The notes under the pieces: model-generated
Told to the model about the DNA's origin: nothing
Database searches by the model: none
The model's input: only the letters and a program-made list of their open reading frames with translations
Part shown: positions 38,434 to 48,794 of the stretch, piece after piece
Layout of the letters: every line of letters starts with the position of its first letter
Numbering within the stretch: position 1 is the first letter of the stretch
Source: Methanococcoides sp. EBM-47
Lineage (GTDB): Archaea > Halobacteriota > Methanosarcinia > Methanosarcinales > Methanosarcinaceae
Length of the DNA stretch: 64,000 nt
Reading direction: 5' to 3'
NCBI GenBank assembly: GCA_001896725.1
Contig: MPPA01000009.1
Location: 62,001-126,000 of the forward strand
Translations under genes and position numbers: made by a program

Positions 38434-40002
38434 TTATGTAGGCAATCCAAGAATCTCCTTTATTTTTTTACCACCTTCTGAATTATACCTTCTGAGATCT
38501 CTGTGAGCTATAGCTACTCTTTCTGGTTCTACAACACTAAATTGCATGGATTGAGAATATTCATCAAACAATCTTTCAGATACTTTTGACAAAAATCTAA
38601 TCCATTGTATTTTCAAGTCAACGGTCTCAGAATTGCTTTCTAACTCCGAATTTAACTTATTAAGGACATTATAGAACTCAGATTCCGTATCATGCCAAAA
38701 TCTGGAATCAATAAAAGAAATATCTCCACGTATCGACTTTTTACCATACAAAGCTTGCTTTATACAATTGCGAGTGTTGTTATCTACAATTTCAGCAACC
38801 TTGATTAGCTTAGAAACTTGAGACTCATAGTTATTTCTAATTTGTTCATCTACATTAAATAAAGGCATTCTACTTTCATACCAACATTCTACTTTCATGT
38901 CAATAACATGGTAACCAAAAGCCCATAGTCTAGGAGAATTTTGGAAAATTTGACCCAGATTTTTTAAGTTTGATTGTTTATAAATAAATTTTTCAAGGCA
39001 CAATGATGGATGACTCCCCTTATCAGGATCGGTTTTTACTAATCCCAACCAATGACGATAGAAAACATCTTCAGGTTTTGTTTTCCTAGGAATCAAATCA
39101 TTTTTCTTTTCATAATAGGGGGTTAAAACATGACGCCATTGACTTGTATAATCATTACCGTAAGTCTGTGTAGAATAAGTAAAAACCAAATCTTCAATTT
39201 TTCCACATATGTCGCAAATACCTTCTGTGCAATTATTTAAATCAAGACGAATTCTTCTTGGCATTCCCCAATACATTTGTTTTGGACTTACATCCATTGG
39301 AGAGGTAAACAATCCTTTCTTTCCTTTTGTGCGAGTAGGAACCATCCAAGGAAATACATATCCCAAATCTATTTTGTCATTAGCACCCAAACTGTCAAAA
39401 TTTTCATCTGGGATTACATTTAACCACACCGTTTGCCAGAGATTATCGCCTAAAACTATCGTAGTTAATGGACCACCACCTCTGAGAGATGTAAGATGAC
39501 CACTCCCCCCCTTAGGAGCATTTGTTTGTAAAGTAAATAGTGCAGTTGCACAACAAGAAAAACACATTTTTGAAACTGTATCTCTCTTCAAAAAAAGATC
39601 AGTATTATCCTCTATTGTTTTTTTTCCAGGCATTTCCATGAGCATTTGACTTACAGATGTTCGATCTTTAACAGTGCTTTCAAAATGCTCGTAGTCCTGC
39701 ATGAAACGTTCATTTTCCCCATCCAGATTGAAAGCATTAGCCACTTCCTCAAATACAACATGCAACTCATCTGCTTTTGGCGGATTTATAAAATATTTCC
39801 TCCAATCTCTTTCATTTCTTGGAGACATTGTGGTTTGTACCAAGCCAATAAGGAACTGTATGAGGGAACCGTTAAAATCCGGACGTGGAGCAGCCAGTGA
39901 AATAATCGGATTTGAATCCAGTTCAGAAGTAATCTCCCAGGGAGCTATTTTCTCCTTTTTGCCGTCCTGCCTGTTTACCAATATCCACTTTTCATTAATC
40001 AA
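38434..40002 (-). CDS. cas8e: Cse1 (Cas8e/CasA), Cascade large subunit
   Basis: 522 residues, the normal size of Cas8e, which recognises the PAM and recruits Cas3. Visible features are the N-terminal 'INEKWILVN', the 'SLAAPRPDFNGSLIQFLIGL' region, a zinc-type CxxC pair 'MCFSCC' and 'GICDICG', and 'GGSGHLTSLRGGGPLTTIV', the L1-loop part. The start is TTG at 40002; no ATG or GTG in frame is better. Base composition is more AT-rich than cas1 or cas6e. It follows cas3 by 24 bases. Confidence 0.92.
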   Translation of the reverse strand: MINEKWILVNRQDGKKEKIAPWEITSELDSNPIISLAAPRPDFNGSLIQFLIGLVQTTMSPRNERDWRKYFINPPKADELHVVFEEVANAFNLDGENERFMQDYEHFESTVKDRTSVSQMLMEMPGKKTIEDNTDLFLKRDTVSKMCFSCCATALFTLQTNAPKGGSGHLTSLRGGGPLTTIVLGDNLWQTVWLNVIPDENFDSLGANDKIDLGYVFPWMVPTRTKGKKGLFTSPMDVSPKQMYWGMPRRIRLDLNNCTEGICDICGKIEDLVFTYSTQTYGNDYTSQWRHVLTPYYEKKNDLIPRKTKPEDVFYRHWLGLVKTDPDKGSHPSLCLEKFIYKQSNLKNLGQIFQNSPRLWAFGYHVIDMKVECWYESRMPLFNVDEQIRNNYESQVSKLIKVAEIVDNNTRNCIKQALYGKKSIRGDISFIDSRFWHDTESEFYNVLNKLNSELESNSETVDLKIQWIRFLSKVSERLFDEYSQSMQFSVVEPERVAIAHRDLRRYNSEGGKKIKEILGLPT

Positions 40003-40026
40003 GTTGAAAACCGTGTTATCACCAGC

Positions 40027-42804
40027 CTATTCTTTATTTATGCTTAGACCAACTTCAGAATTGTACGTTAAATGTACTTGTTTTTTGTATTTGTTCAATG
40101 CAGAACCTTTCCAATTGATTCCATCGTCAGAAAACATAGGAATCAATAGACTCCATTTACCTTTGTCTTTCATCGAGTCTTTGGACTTCTCTATTAGTTC
40201 ATTCACTTCCTTGCCATAATCATCCACATATCTTATACGTCCGCCAATAATGCTTAATTGGCTCATATCCCATGGATGATTTTCAGAAGACACCATTGGA
40301 ACAAGAATCCCATGTTCAAATCTTGCAAGGCGAATATTCACTGATTCTCCAAGGCGGGTAGGAGTTACAACATCATCAAGCCATTGAGTACCTGAACGCA
40401 CGTAACCCTGCGTAAGATTCAAGGACTTAAAATTAGCCATTGACGTTTGTGCCATTGATTCTCCGTATGCCTTTTCGTCAAGAGCTTTAAGATCTGGTGG
40501 AATCTTTACGCTTGCATTTTCGCCAAAAACACCTTCTATGAAATATCTGCTTTCATCAGGCACTTTGAAACATCCATGTTCAGAAAGCAGATGGGCTGTA
40601 AGCCAAAGTTGGCCGTGTGACTGGTAAACGTATGCTGCATTTGGAAACATATCAGAGTACCACTCTTTAGAGACTTCCTCTGTAATTTTAGGCGACAGAA
40701 TTCCAAGAACTGGAGTATCCCTCTCTTCATGCTCACTTATAGCACCATTAACATTACGAAAGTGACGCTGCAAGCGTCCAGCTCTCTGAAAAATGAGATC
40801 AATTGGAGCGAGGTCAGTTACCATATAATCAAAATCAAGATCTAACGATTGTTCCACAACCTGAGTGGCAATCAGTACTTTGCCCCTGCGTTCCTGTGAA
40901 CCACTTGTTTTCCCGAAAGATTTGAGAACTTCATTTTCAATATTCAGCCGGTCACCCATTGCATATCTTGCATGGAAAAGGATTACTGAATCTTTTCCCA
41001 GTAAAGATAAAAGCATGTTAAAGGATTCTATTGCATCGTCAACAGTGTTGCGTATCCAACAACTGCATTTCCCTTCGGCAGAATATGATACGAGCTTGTC
41101 GGTTACTGCAGATTCATCATTAAAAAACTCAACATTCACGGTTCTTCCGGTTCCTTCACGAGATTCTATTTTTGTCTCCGAAAAGCCAGATTCACAAACA
41201 TGTGTCAGGAGAGGATATTCATCTTTTGCAATTCCCTCTATAGAGCATCCCAATCCCTTACAAAAATGAGATGCTAATTCTCTGCGATGGTTTATCGGTA
41301 GTGTGGCGGATAGAAGAATTGCACTACCACCCATTGATGCATGGAACTCTAAAAGAGTGCACAGAAGTCTGTGCATATAGGGATCATATGCATGGACTTC
41401 ATCAACAATCAATATGTTACGTGATAAACCCAGTAATCTTAGAGATTGATGATTTGAAGGTAGGACACCCATTAAAGCCTGGTCAATGGTTCCTACTCCT
41501 ACGTCGGCAAGTAAAGCTTTTTTACGACTGTCAGCAATCCAGGCCGAACATTGGGCAGAAACGGTTTCATCTTCCTGAGAAACGTTCCCTCGATCATTTT
41601 CAGAACTCCTAACGCCAATAGATTTACGAAATGCACCTGACAAATAGCTTTGACCATGGGCAAGTACCAATGAAGGAAAAGAACCGGGTTCATATAATTT
41701 ATTATAAAGATTTGCTAATCTTCCATACATAGCATTAGATGTTGCCATTGTTGGCAAGCCGAAATAAATTCCATGTGCTGTACCCTGCATCATGACTCGA
41801 TGAGCTAAGCATAAGGCGGATTCGGTTTTTCCACTTCCTGTTGCATCTTCCAAGATGAAAAGCTGTGCACGATTGACAACAGGACATGTAGATACATATT
41901 CTTGCATGGGACTTGGAACTTCAATTTCAGGAAATAGCGTTTTCATTTCTGAATTTAGCGATATTGGAGAGGGAAGAATCCCTGATTCTGCAAGTGCTTT
42001 TTCGGCAGATGGTAATGCATGCTCTTTCCAATATTTTTCCAGCGGAATGGATTTCGATAAGTAATTGAAGTGTTCGTTCGAAGAACCTATCCAATCACTT
42101 ACGATCACAATACCTGCTAGTAACCAGGAAGTGAGCTTGAATGCAGCCTCTATATCCTCAAATTCATATTCGTAACCATCCGAGCTTGAAAAAGCATCGA
42201 ATACATTATTCAGTAATAGAGCAGATACTGCTGCTATAAATGAACCTGCCATACCAATATCTTCTTCAGTGAATAAATCATTTTGATTTATTGGAAGGCC
42301 ATTGCTCATGTTTTTTGGAGGGTTTCCGTGATGGCCGGTTACAGAGATAATCCATGGAATTAATAGGTCATTCCAATCATAGGAATCAAAAGAGGTTTTA
42401 TCCAGACAAAGCCAGTTTTCATCCCATATTTTACTCCATAGTGCTTTCCACAAATAGAAACCCATACTATCATGGCGAAGACTGTAACTTCTTGCACTCC
42501 CATGACCTCTAAGGTAAATTAATAATTTCGGCTGAAGATTTTGAAATCTTTCTGAAAATTTGCCTATGTCGTGCATTGCAAGGTAAAATGATACCAAAGA
42601 AATAACTTGCTTATCATCCAAGGGGAGGTGTTCTTTAAATTTTTTAAGCAGAAGAGGATCTTTTCTCAACAAAATGTTACCCGATGCAGCTACATCTAAG
42701 CAATGATATACTAGTAGATGATAATTCTGATTCGCAGAATTGTTTGCAGGACCAGTTTTTCCCCAGTTGTTATACATTTCAATCAACTTATAGATATTTA
42801 CCAT
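40027..42804 (-). CDS. cas3: Cas3, HD nuclease-helicase, type I-E
   Basis: 925 residues in one chain. The N-terminal HD nuclease shows H34 (YHCLDVAA) and H78-D79 (MHDIGKF). The SF2 helicase shows Walker A 'DATGSGKTESALCLAHR', DEVH in 'ILIVDEVHAYDP', SAT in 'AILLSATLPINHR' and motif VI 'QRAGRLQRH'. It unwinds and degrades targets after Cascade recruitment. Its promoter lies in the AT-rich DNA upstream of 42804, next to an AATn tract, and it leads the eight-gene operon running to the array. Confidence 0.97.
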   Translation of the reverse strand: MVNIYKLIEMYNNWGKTGPANNSANQNYHLLVYHCLDVAASGNILLRKDPLLLKKFKEHLPLDDKQVISLVSFYLAMHDIGKFSERFQNLQPKLLIYLRGHGSARSYSLRHDSMGFYLWKALWSKIWDENWLCLDKTSFDSYDWNDLLIPWIISVTGHHGNPPKNMSNGLPINQNDLFTEEDIGMAGSFIAAVSALLLNNVFDAFSSSDGYEYEFEDIEAAFKLTSWLLAGIVIVSDWIGSSNEHFNYLSKSIPLEKYWKEHALPSAEKALAESGILPSPISLNSEMKTLFPEIEVPSPMQEYVSTCPVVNRAQLFILEDATGSGKTESALCLAHRVMMQGTAHGIYFGLPTMATSNAMYGRLANLYNKLYEPGSFPSLVLAHGQSYLSGAFRKSIGVRSSENDRGNVSQEDETVSAQCSAWIADSRKKALLADVGVGTIDQALMGVLPSNHQSLRLLGLSRNILIVDEVHAYDPYMHRLLCTLLEFHASMGGSAILLSATLPINHRRELASHFCKGLGCSIEGIAKDEYPLLTHVCESGFSETKIESREGTGRTVNVEFFNDESAVTDKLVSYSAEGKCSCWIRNTVDDAIESFNMLLSLLGKDSVILFHARYAMGDRLNIENEVLKSFGKTSGSQERRGKVLIATQVVEQSLDLDFDYMVTDLAPIDLIFQRAGRLQRHFRNVNGAISEHEERDTPVLGILSPKITEEVSKEWYSDMFPNAAYVYQSHGQLWLTAHLLSEHGCFKVPDESRYFIEGVFGENASVKIPPDLKALDEKAYGESMAQTSMANFKSLNLTQGYVRSGTQWLDDVVTPTRLGESVNIRLARFEHGILVPMVSSENHPWDMSQLSIIGGRIRYVDDYGKEVNELIEKSKDSMKDKGKWSLLIPMFSDDGINWKGSALNKYKKQVHLTYNSEVGLSINKE

Positions 42805-42940
42805 GTAGCGTTTTATTAAATGGTTTAGTGAATCAAATATTTAACAGAAATAATATTATATATCTTTAATATATACTTAACTACTGTATTCTTATACAAA
42901 TTACATATAAAATTATAAAAATCCTTACTTTCAATAAACA

Positions 42941-43014
<74 letters not shown>

Positions 43015-43138
43015 GGCTCTGTAGAAAAGTTACTCTTGATTTTATTTTGACCTAATAATTTAAGGATAAACCTCTTAGCATAATCTGCCACCGAAAACAC
43101 AAAGGGGATGATTGTGTTTTGTCGGTTCTATAGAAAAC
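43015..43138. repeat. two direct copies of an IS-end-like sequence
   Basis: GGCTCTGTAGAAAAG at 43015-43029 and GGTTCTATAGAAAAC at 43124-43138 share GGYTCTRTAGAAAA, in the same orientation. Weaker similarity continues for 20 bases after each (CTCTTGAT and CTGTTGAT). They resemble terminal repeats of methanogen insertion sequences and may be the scar of an element. Confidence 0.45.
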
Positions 43139-43307
43139 CCTGTTGATCATACAATTTTTTATGCCCGAAATATTTTCAAATATGTTCCTATACATTTGTC
43201 ATGTTTGCGAAATTAAACTGAATGATAGTGATTTTACAAGCATGTCTTCGGAACCTTATTCCATAGATATATATAGAAGCCCTTAAAATGCTATATTTGG
43301 GGCTACT

Positions 43308-43343
43308 TGTTGTATCAGAATATTTGTGGGAATTTATACAACA
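43308..43343. promoter_or_regulatory. inverted repeat upstream of sod
   Basis: TGTTGTAT (43308-43315) and ATACAACA (43336-43343) are perfect inverted arms around a 20-base spacer, 126 bases before the sod start and downstream of a TATA box at 43268-43276. It may be an operator or a hairpin in the sod leader; no direct support. Confidence 0.35.
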
Positions 43344-43468
43344 TTGTGGTCTGAGATATTTTGTGAGCAGAAGATTGGTTAGTAGGATCTGTAACTGAGT
43401 TGTCCTTTCAGATACTCTTTCAATATCATAGGAAGATCTTTCTGGCCGATCGACATGGGGAATCTACT

Positions 43469-44089
43469 ATGAGTAAAGAACTGTATAAGTTACCGGCTCT
43501 GAAATATGGTTATGCGGACCTGGAACCGTATATTTCAGAAGAACAATTGCGTATACACCATGAAAAGCATCATCAGGCCTATGTCACTAATGTGAACTCA
43601 CTATTGCAGATGATGGACAAGGCACGCAAGGAAGGCACGGACTTTGACTACAAGGCAACTGCCAAAGCAGTGGCCTTTAATCTGGGAGGCCATGTGCTGC
43701 ACGATTATTTCTGGTGGGGGATGACACCTGCAGGCAATGCCACAAAAGAGCCTGTGGGTGAACTGGCCGAAGTTATAAAAGAAGATTTCGGAAGCTTTGA
43801 ACGTTTCAAAAAAGAGTTCTCTCAGACAGCATCCACCGTGGAGGGCTCAGGCTGGGCAGCACTTACCTTCTGCAACAACACCAAAAGGCTGGGGATCATG
43901 CAGATAGAAAAGCATAATGTCAATGCTTTCCCGGATTTTTCTATCCTCATGGCTATAGATGTATGGGAGCATGCCTACTATCTTGATTACAAGAACGAAA
44001 GGGGTAAATTCATAGATGCTTTCTGGAACATCGTCAACTGGGAGGAGATCGATAGATATTTCAGGAAATTCCAGCATTCCAAGGAATAA
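43469..44089 (+). CDS. sod: superoxide dismutase, Fe/Mn family
   Basis: 206 residues from ATG 43469 (GGGG upstream), chosen over a longer frame from 43400. Metal ligands fit the family: H30 ([13 protein letters not shown]), H in '[13 protein letters not shown]', and D and H in '[15 protein letters not shown]'. The archaeal tetrameric type is suggested by '[14 protein letters not shown]'. It removes superoxide during oxygen exposure. It is a single gene, followed after 78 bases by the osmoprotectant operon. Confidence 0.97.
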   Translation: MSKELYKLPALKYGYADLEPYISEEQLRIHHEKHHQAYVTNVNSLLQMMDKARKEGTDFDYKATAKAVAFNLGGHVLHDYFWWGMTPAGNATKEPVGELAEVIKEDFGSFERFKKEFSQTASTVEGSGWAALTFCNNTKRLGIMQIEKHNVNAFPDFSILMAIDVWEHAYYLDYKNERGKFIDAFWNIVNWEEIDRYFRKFQHSKE

Positions 44090-44167
44090 GCTCAATTAAG
44101 TTCGGTCCCATTTTGAAAAGTGGAAACCGTTGGACACTCATCAACAAGGTGAAAGGGGATGTGGTAT

Positions 44168-45073
44168 ATGAATAAAATATCTATCCTGATGGTAATATTG
44201 ATAGTTTTTGCTTTGGTCACAAGCGGCTGCTCAGAAAGGACAAACGATGAAAAACCTACCGTGGTAATTGGATCCAAGCTCTTCCAAGAATCCTACATAC
44301 TTGCACATATGGCAGCAATCCTGCTGGAAGATGCAGGATATAAGGCCGATGTTATAGAAGGGCTGGGGGGGACGTTCGTCAACTATGAAGCATTGAAGAA
44401 GGGCGAAATAAACACCTATGTAGAATACACAGGGACCGCCTACAGCCAGATCCTCAAAGAACCGGCACTGGAAATATGGGACCCCGAAGTGGTATATGCT
44501 AGAACTGAAAAAGGATTGAAGGAGACCGACAATATAGTAGTGGTCAGCAGTCCGGGATTCGAAGATGCTTATGCCATTGCAGTTAAAATGGATTGGGCAG
44601 AGGCAAATCACATCACAAAGATCAGTGATCTGAAAGAATATGCTTCCCAGATGACCATAGGTACGGATCCTGAGTTTGCCACCCGTGAGGACGGGCTGCC
44701 CCGTATAAAGGATGTATATGCCATTGAGTTCAAGGATTACAAACAGGCAGTAGCCACTATAATGTATGAGGCTATCAGGATCGGTGACGTGGATGCAATA
44801 TCCGCATATACCACCGATACCAGGAACGAGGTCTTCAACCTGAGGGTGCTTGAGGATGACATGAACGCATTACCTCCTTATGATGCGATATACATCATGA
44901 CAGAAGAGTTCGCTAGTAATAATCCAGATGTGGTGGAAGCTTTAAAGAAGCTGGATGGTAAAATAGACACGGATAGCATGAGGAGCCTGAACTACAAGTT
45001 CGATGTGGACAAGATGGAGCCACGGGATATCGCAAGAGAGTTCCTTATCCAGGAAGGCCTTATTAAAACATAA
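44168..45073 (+). CDS. osmoprotectant ABC transporter, substrate-binding lipoprotein
   Basis: 301 residues from ATG 44168 with a lipobox VTSGC (acylated C21). The mature part follows the OpuAC/OsmF fold: '[20 protein letters not shown]', '[29 protein letters not shown]'-like pattern ([17 protein letters not shown]) and '[13 protein letters not shown]'. It binds glycine betaine, choline or related quaternary ammonium compounds outside the cell. It is first of a four-gene operon with the ATPase and two permeases. Methylotrophic methanogens may use it for salt stress or substrate capture. Confidence 0.9.
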   Translation: [301 protein letters not shown]

Positions 45074-45129
45074 ATGTCATATAGGTCTATTTCATTACTT
45101 TTTTTCAAAACAGTACCCGGAAATAAACG

Positions 45130-46257
45130 ATGCCGACCCAGAGATTGTTTGAAAGGATAGATTCTATCGAACTGCAGCGGGTAAGCAAGAAATATGGTTC
45201 CCGTTATGCTGTGGAATCCTTGGAACTTACCATAGAGGGAGGAGAGCTGTTGATCCTCATAGGACCAAGTGGTTCCGGAAAGACCACAACACTTAGGATG
45301 ATCAACAGGATGACAGAACCGGACAGCGGGAACATTTTGATAAATGGGCAGGATATCATGCAGTTGGATCCGGTAAGGCTTAGAAGGAACATAGGATATG
45401 TGATACAGAACATTGGCTTGTTCCCTCATATGACTATTGGAGAGAACGTGGGTCTGGTCCCTAAACTCGAAGGTTGGGATGAAAAAAGAACAAATGGAAG
45501 AGTACGCCATCTGCTGGATTTTGTTTCCCTGCCTCCGGAACAGTTCATTAAGAGATACCCGCGACAACTCAGTGGTGGTCAGCAACAGCGGGTGGGGCTC
45601 GCCAGGGCTCTTGCCATGGACCCGCCACTTCTTTTGATGGATGAACCTTTTGGTGCTTTGGACCCGATATTAAGAAAACAGTTACAAAAAGAGTTCCTGG
45701 AGATCAAGAAGGAGATCGGCAGGACCATAGTTTTCATTACCCATGATATAGAAGAAGCGCTCAGACTTGGGGACAGGATAGCCATCATGGACAATGGCCG
45801 GCTTGTGCAGGTAGGTGCTCCTGAAGACCTCATCTTTGATCCTGTGAACGATCTGGTCTCAGATATCGTAGACTCAGAGCGGAAGTTCAAGCATATGGAT
45901 ATGCTGAATGTCAAGGACCTGATGACCCCATTGGATGCAAAGTATATCCTGGACGGAGGGATGAACGCCTGTGAAGCAGTGGAGATCATGAAGGACAGGG
46001 ACATTGACATTGGTATCGTATTTGAGAATGGTATGTTGGCAGGTAAAGTGGAAATGATCAACCTGTTGAAATGTGAAGATGAACGTCCTTTTCTGAGAGA
46101 CATAACAAAACCCATGAAGGTCTTTGCTTTACGTGACTCGGTAGCAACAGCACTCTCTGAGATGAAAATGAGCAGGGAACACATGGCAATGGTAATGAAC
46201 GCAGATACAGTATGTGGGATACTGGTATCTGATGAGGTGCTTTTAAAGCTGATATAA
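45130..46257 (+). CDS. osmoprotectant ABC transporter ATPase with CBS domains
   Basis: 375 residues. ATPase: Walker A 'GPSGSGKTTTLRMINR', signature '[16 protein letters not shown]', Walker B 'LLLMDEPFGALDP', switch 'FITHDIEEALRLGD'. The C-terminal part from about 260 holds CBS-like repeats ('VKDLMTPLDAKYILDGGMNA' and 'DITKPMKVFALRDSVATAL'), which in OpuA-type importers sense ionic strength and gate transport. A TTG/ATG-type start with little spacing follows the lipoprotein gene by 56 bases. Confidence 0.95.
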   Translation: MPTQRLFERIDSIELQRVSKKYGSRYAVESLELTIEGGELLILIGPSGSGKTTTLRMINRMTEPDSGNILINGQDIMQLDPVRLRRNIGYVIQNIGLFPHMTIGENVGLVPKLEGWDEKRTNGRVRHLLDFVSLPPEQFIKRYPRQLSGGQQQRVGLARALAMDPPLLLMDEPFGALDPILRKQLQKEFLEIKKEIGRTIVFITHDIEEALRLGDRIAIMDNGRLVQVGAPEDLIFDPVNDLVSDIVDSERKFKHMDMLNVKDLMTPLDAKYILDGGMNACEAVEIMKDRDIDIGIVFENGMLAGKVEMINLLKCEDERPFLRDITKPMKVFALRDSVATALSEMKMSREHMAMVMNADTVCGILVSDEVLLKLI

Positions 46258-46278
46258 TAAAAAAGCAAACAGAGAAAG

Positions 46279-46935
46279 ATGAAAGAATATTTCCATGAGA
46301 TCTTAATACTTTGGAACAATCACATGCTTACCATGCGAACAATTGAACACCTGAAAATGTTCAGCATAGCCCTGATCATATCTGTGATCATAGGTGTTGG
46401 TGTGGGAGTGCTGATATACAGCCAGCCGAAGATGGCTTCCCCGGTACTCAACTTCCTCAATATACTGGAAACGATACCGGACCTGGCGTTACTGGTCATT
46501 CTTCTGCCTCTGTTGCGTCTGGGAACAGGACCAACTATAGCTGCTTCGGTGATCTACTCAATATTGCCTATAGCAAGGAACACCTATACCGGCCTTAAAG
46601 GAGTGGACGGCAAATACATATATGTGGCCGAAGCCATTGGCCTGTCACCAAGGGATATACTTCTCAACGTAAGGATACCCATGTCCCTGCCTCTCATCGC
46701 AGGGGGAATAAGGATAGCTCTGGTGTTCACCATGGGTGTGGTCACATTGGGAGGGCTTGTGGCTGCTGGAGGACTTGGAACAGTGCTCCAGAATGGTATC
46801 CAGCTGTATGAGAAGGATGCCATACTGCTGGCGGGCCTGTGGACAGGGATATTGGCTGTTATACTGGACCTGGGGGCTGGATGGATAGAAAAGGAATTGT
46901 ACAAGAGATATGATACATGGCATCCACAGCGCTGA
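46279..46935 (+). CDS. osmoprotectant ABC transporter permease 1
   Basis: 218 residues, five or six helices, with the permease EAA-like loop 'YVAEAIGLSPRDILLNVRIPMSLPLIAGGI' (shown as EAIGLSPRDILLNVRIPMSL), which docks on the ATPase. It belongs to the OpuB/OpuC permease family. Its end overlaps the next permease by 19 bases. Confidence 0.93.
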   Translation: MKEYFHEILILWNNHMLTMRTIEHLKMFSIALIISVIIGVGVGVLIYSQPKMASPVLNFLNILETIPDLALLVILLPLLRLGTGPTIAASVIYSILPIARNTYTGLKGVDGKYIYVAEAIGLSPRDILLNVRIPMSLPLIAGGIRIALVFTMGVVTLGGLVAAGGLGTVLQNGIQLYEKDAILLAGLWTGILAVILDLGAGWIEKELYKRYDTWHPQR

Positions 46936-47531
46936 TACTGCATGCTACGTGGGAACATATAGTGCTCGTATATAGCACGTTGTTAGCAAGTATCCTGATA
47001 GCAATACCTCTTGCAATTGCTTCTCTTTATAACCGACAACTGGCATCGGTTGTGATTTACTTTGCCAACCTTGTGCAGGCGGTGCCAAGTTTTGCAGTGA
47101 TAGCCATAGTGGTGCCTTTTCTGGGAATAGGCTTTATCCCTGCACTTATAGCCATAATGCTGAGAGCGCTTTTACCCATTATCAAGAACACATACATTGG
47201 TCTTACAAACGTGGACCCTGCGCTCATAGACTATGCTAACGGTATTGGGCTCAGTGAATGGCAGATACAGCGCTATATAAGGTTCCCTAATGCTTATCCT
47301 GCCATGTTCGCAGGGATAAGGTTCTCGGCTATCCTGGCAAACAGTATAGCTGTGCTTACTGCATTCATAGGCAGTGGTGGATTGGGAGGGATCATCTTCC
47401 AGGGGCTGATCGGCTATAACGCTGAAAAACTACTCTTAGGGGCTATCCCTGCAATTTTTCTGGCCATGTTGATAGATTATTCTTTTGCCCTGTTGGAGAA
47501 GAAACTGACACCAGCATATATGAAAGAGTGA
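46917..47531 (+). CDS. osmoprotectant ABC transporter permease 2
   Basis: 204 residues of the same family as permease 1, with the docking loop 'GIGLSEWQIQRYIRFPNAYP' and an 'IGSGGLGGIIFQGLIGYN' ending. The ATG lies inside the previous gene, so translation is coupled. Together they form the heterodimeric channel of the importer. Confidence 0.93.
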   Translation: MASTALILHATWEHIVLVYSTLLASILIAIPLAIASLYNRQLASVVIYFANLVQAVPSFAVIAIVVPFLGIGFIPALIAIMLRALLPIIKNTYIGLTNVDPALIDYANGIGLSEWQIQRYIRFPNAYPAMFAGIRFSAILANSIAVLTAFIGSGGLGGIIFQGLIGYNAEKLLLGAIPAIFLAMLIDYSFALLEKKLTPAYMKE

Positions 47532-47775
47532 CCAGGAAAATAAAATGCCTGAACAGGGATGTGCATAAAGTTACAGAATTGCCTTGACAGGATCAGTAAT
47601 CGCACAGGAAATGGTCGGACATGGTTCCAATGTATTCAAATTAGTGCCATGATAACTATTTATTTTTTTCTTCTTAGCGGTACTTCCATTATCGTTCAGT
47701 ATATTGCAGTACTTGACATGCTTTATATAATACAGCAATATTACCACAGTACTGTGTATATTATGAGGTAACGAA
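47532..47775. other. intergenic region upstream of the HTH gene
   Basis: Gene-free, AT-rich. TATA-like sequence near 47722-47732 is likely the HTH gene promoter. I see no terminator hairpin of note. Confidence 0.35.
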
Positions 47776-48153
47776 ATGGTAGATTTTGCATGTAAGGAGT
47801 TCCAGATCGAAACGGTCATAAAGTGTGGTCTTGATCTGACAAAAGCAGAGCTCTTCGTATTGAAGCATCTGTTGGGGCATAATACCAGATGGTTCACTAC
47901 TGAACAAATAGCTACAGACCTGACCCTTGATATTTCCACAGTGCAGAGAAGTACCAAAAAGCTCACGGAAAAAAAAGTGTTGCAAAAATCTCAGAACAAT
48001 CTCGAAGGTGGTGGCTATTTCTTCGTATACAGGATACGGGACAAAAGGGAAATCAGAGAGCTCATCATGGAGATCATTCATAGCTGGGTTGAGCGTGTTG
48101 AAAAAGAACTGATCATATGGGAAGAGGAGCAGAACATTGCAGCTGCACCTTAA
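47776..48153 (+). CDS. winged-helix transcriptional regulator (MarR/TrmB-like)
   Basis: 125 residues. A helix-turn-helix at 'FTTEQIATDLTLDISTVQRSTKKLTEKKVLQK' (about 39-70; seen as TTEQIATDLTLDISTVQRS), then a wing 'GGYFFVYRIRDKREI' and a C-terminal helix for dimerization. GAGGT lies six bases before the ATG. It follows the transporter operon and stands 18 bases before the interrupted 4Fe-4S gene, so it probably controls one or both of these. Confidence 0.85.
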   Translation: MVDFACKEFQIETVIKCGLDLTKAELFVLKHLLGHNTRWFTTEQIATDLTLDISTVQRSTKKLTEKKVLQKSQNNLEGGGYFFVYRIRDKREIRELIMEIIHSWVERVEKELIIWEEEQNIAAAP

Positions 48154-48171
48154 AGACTGTTGGTGGAAAAA

Positions 48172-48513
48172 ATGCTTAAAATCACTCCATATCTTGGTAT
48201 CCTTGTAATCATTGTATCTATTGCAGGCTTGTGGTATCCAATACTTGGATACTTCATGCTACTAGTATTTGCCACACTGCTGATCATCAGTCCTTTCAGA
48301 GGAAGATGGTTCTGCGGAAATCTATGTCCAAGAGGCAGTTTCAACGACTTCTGGATTGGCAAGATCGGTCAGAATAAAAAGATACCTCCGGTACTAAGGA
48401 GTTTCTGGATAAGGGTCCCCATATTCCTATTTATGATGGGATTTATGGGATACAGGCTGCTACAGACCCAAGGTGTGTTCAATCAGGTAGACATGATGTT
48501 CGTTATGATATAA
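48172..48513 (+). pseudogene. N-terminal half of a membrane 4Fe-4S protein, split by the 6.2-kb element
   Basis: 113 residues (MLKITPYLGILVIIV...) with two N-terminal helices (about 6-23 and 28-45), the motif 'WFCGNLCPRGSFND' and another helix (RVPIFLFMMGF). It ends VDMMFVMI and a stop that is new. Family members of the 4Fe-4S binding (NapH/CcoG-like) membrane proteins continue at this point into another helix and CxxCP-type motifs, which are found in frame at 54676. The gene is split, not frameshifted. The stop at 48511 belongs to the element. ATG 48172 has GGTGGA upstream. Confidence 0.85.
48500..48506. repeat. attL core TCGTTAT
   Basis: TCGTTAT here is repeated at 54668-54674. In both copies it lies in the same codon phase of the interrupted 4Fe-4S gene (GTT is codon-aligned in each). 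Flanking bases continue as GAT and CAT, so the longest near-match is TCGTTATSAT. Confidence 0.65.
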
Positions 48514-48794
48514 GCTATTTTGGGTACATATCACATTATAGTTATAGAATTTTTAAGTATAATATAAAAAAATCAATGGAAACATTATATTAACATCAAT
48601 TTCAGATTAAAAATATTATAAATATTGTATGTGTTCCCGTTATCGTTTTCCATTTTAAAACACTATCATAGGACACAAAGACATAAAAAAAGTGTAAAGA
48701 TTAAAATTTCGTATATCAAATATACATCCTCTCGGTGCTGATTCCCTAACCGCTATATATCGTTAATACCCCGTTACACGTTTACAACACTCCT
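48507..48794. other. element left end, gene-free
   Basis: About 290 AT-rich bases with no gene that I can support. It would face the integrase promoter in the excised circular form. Confidence 0.4.
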
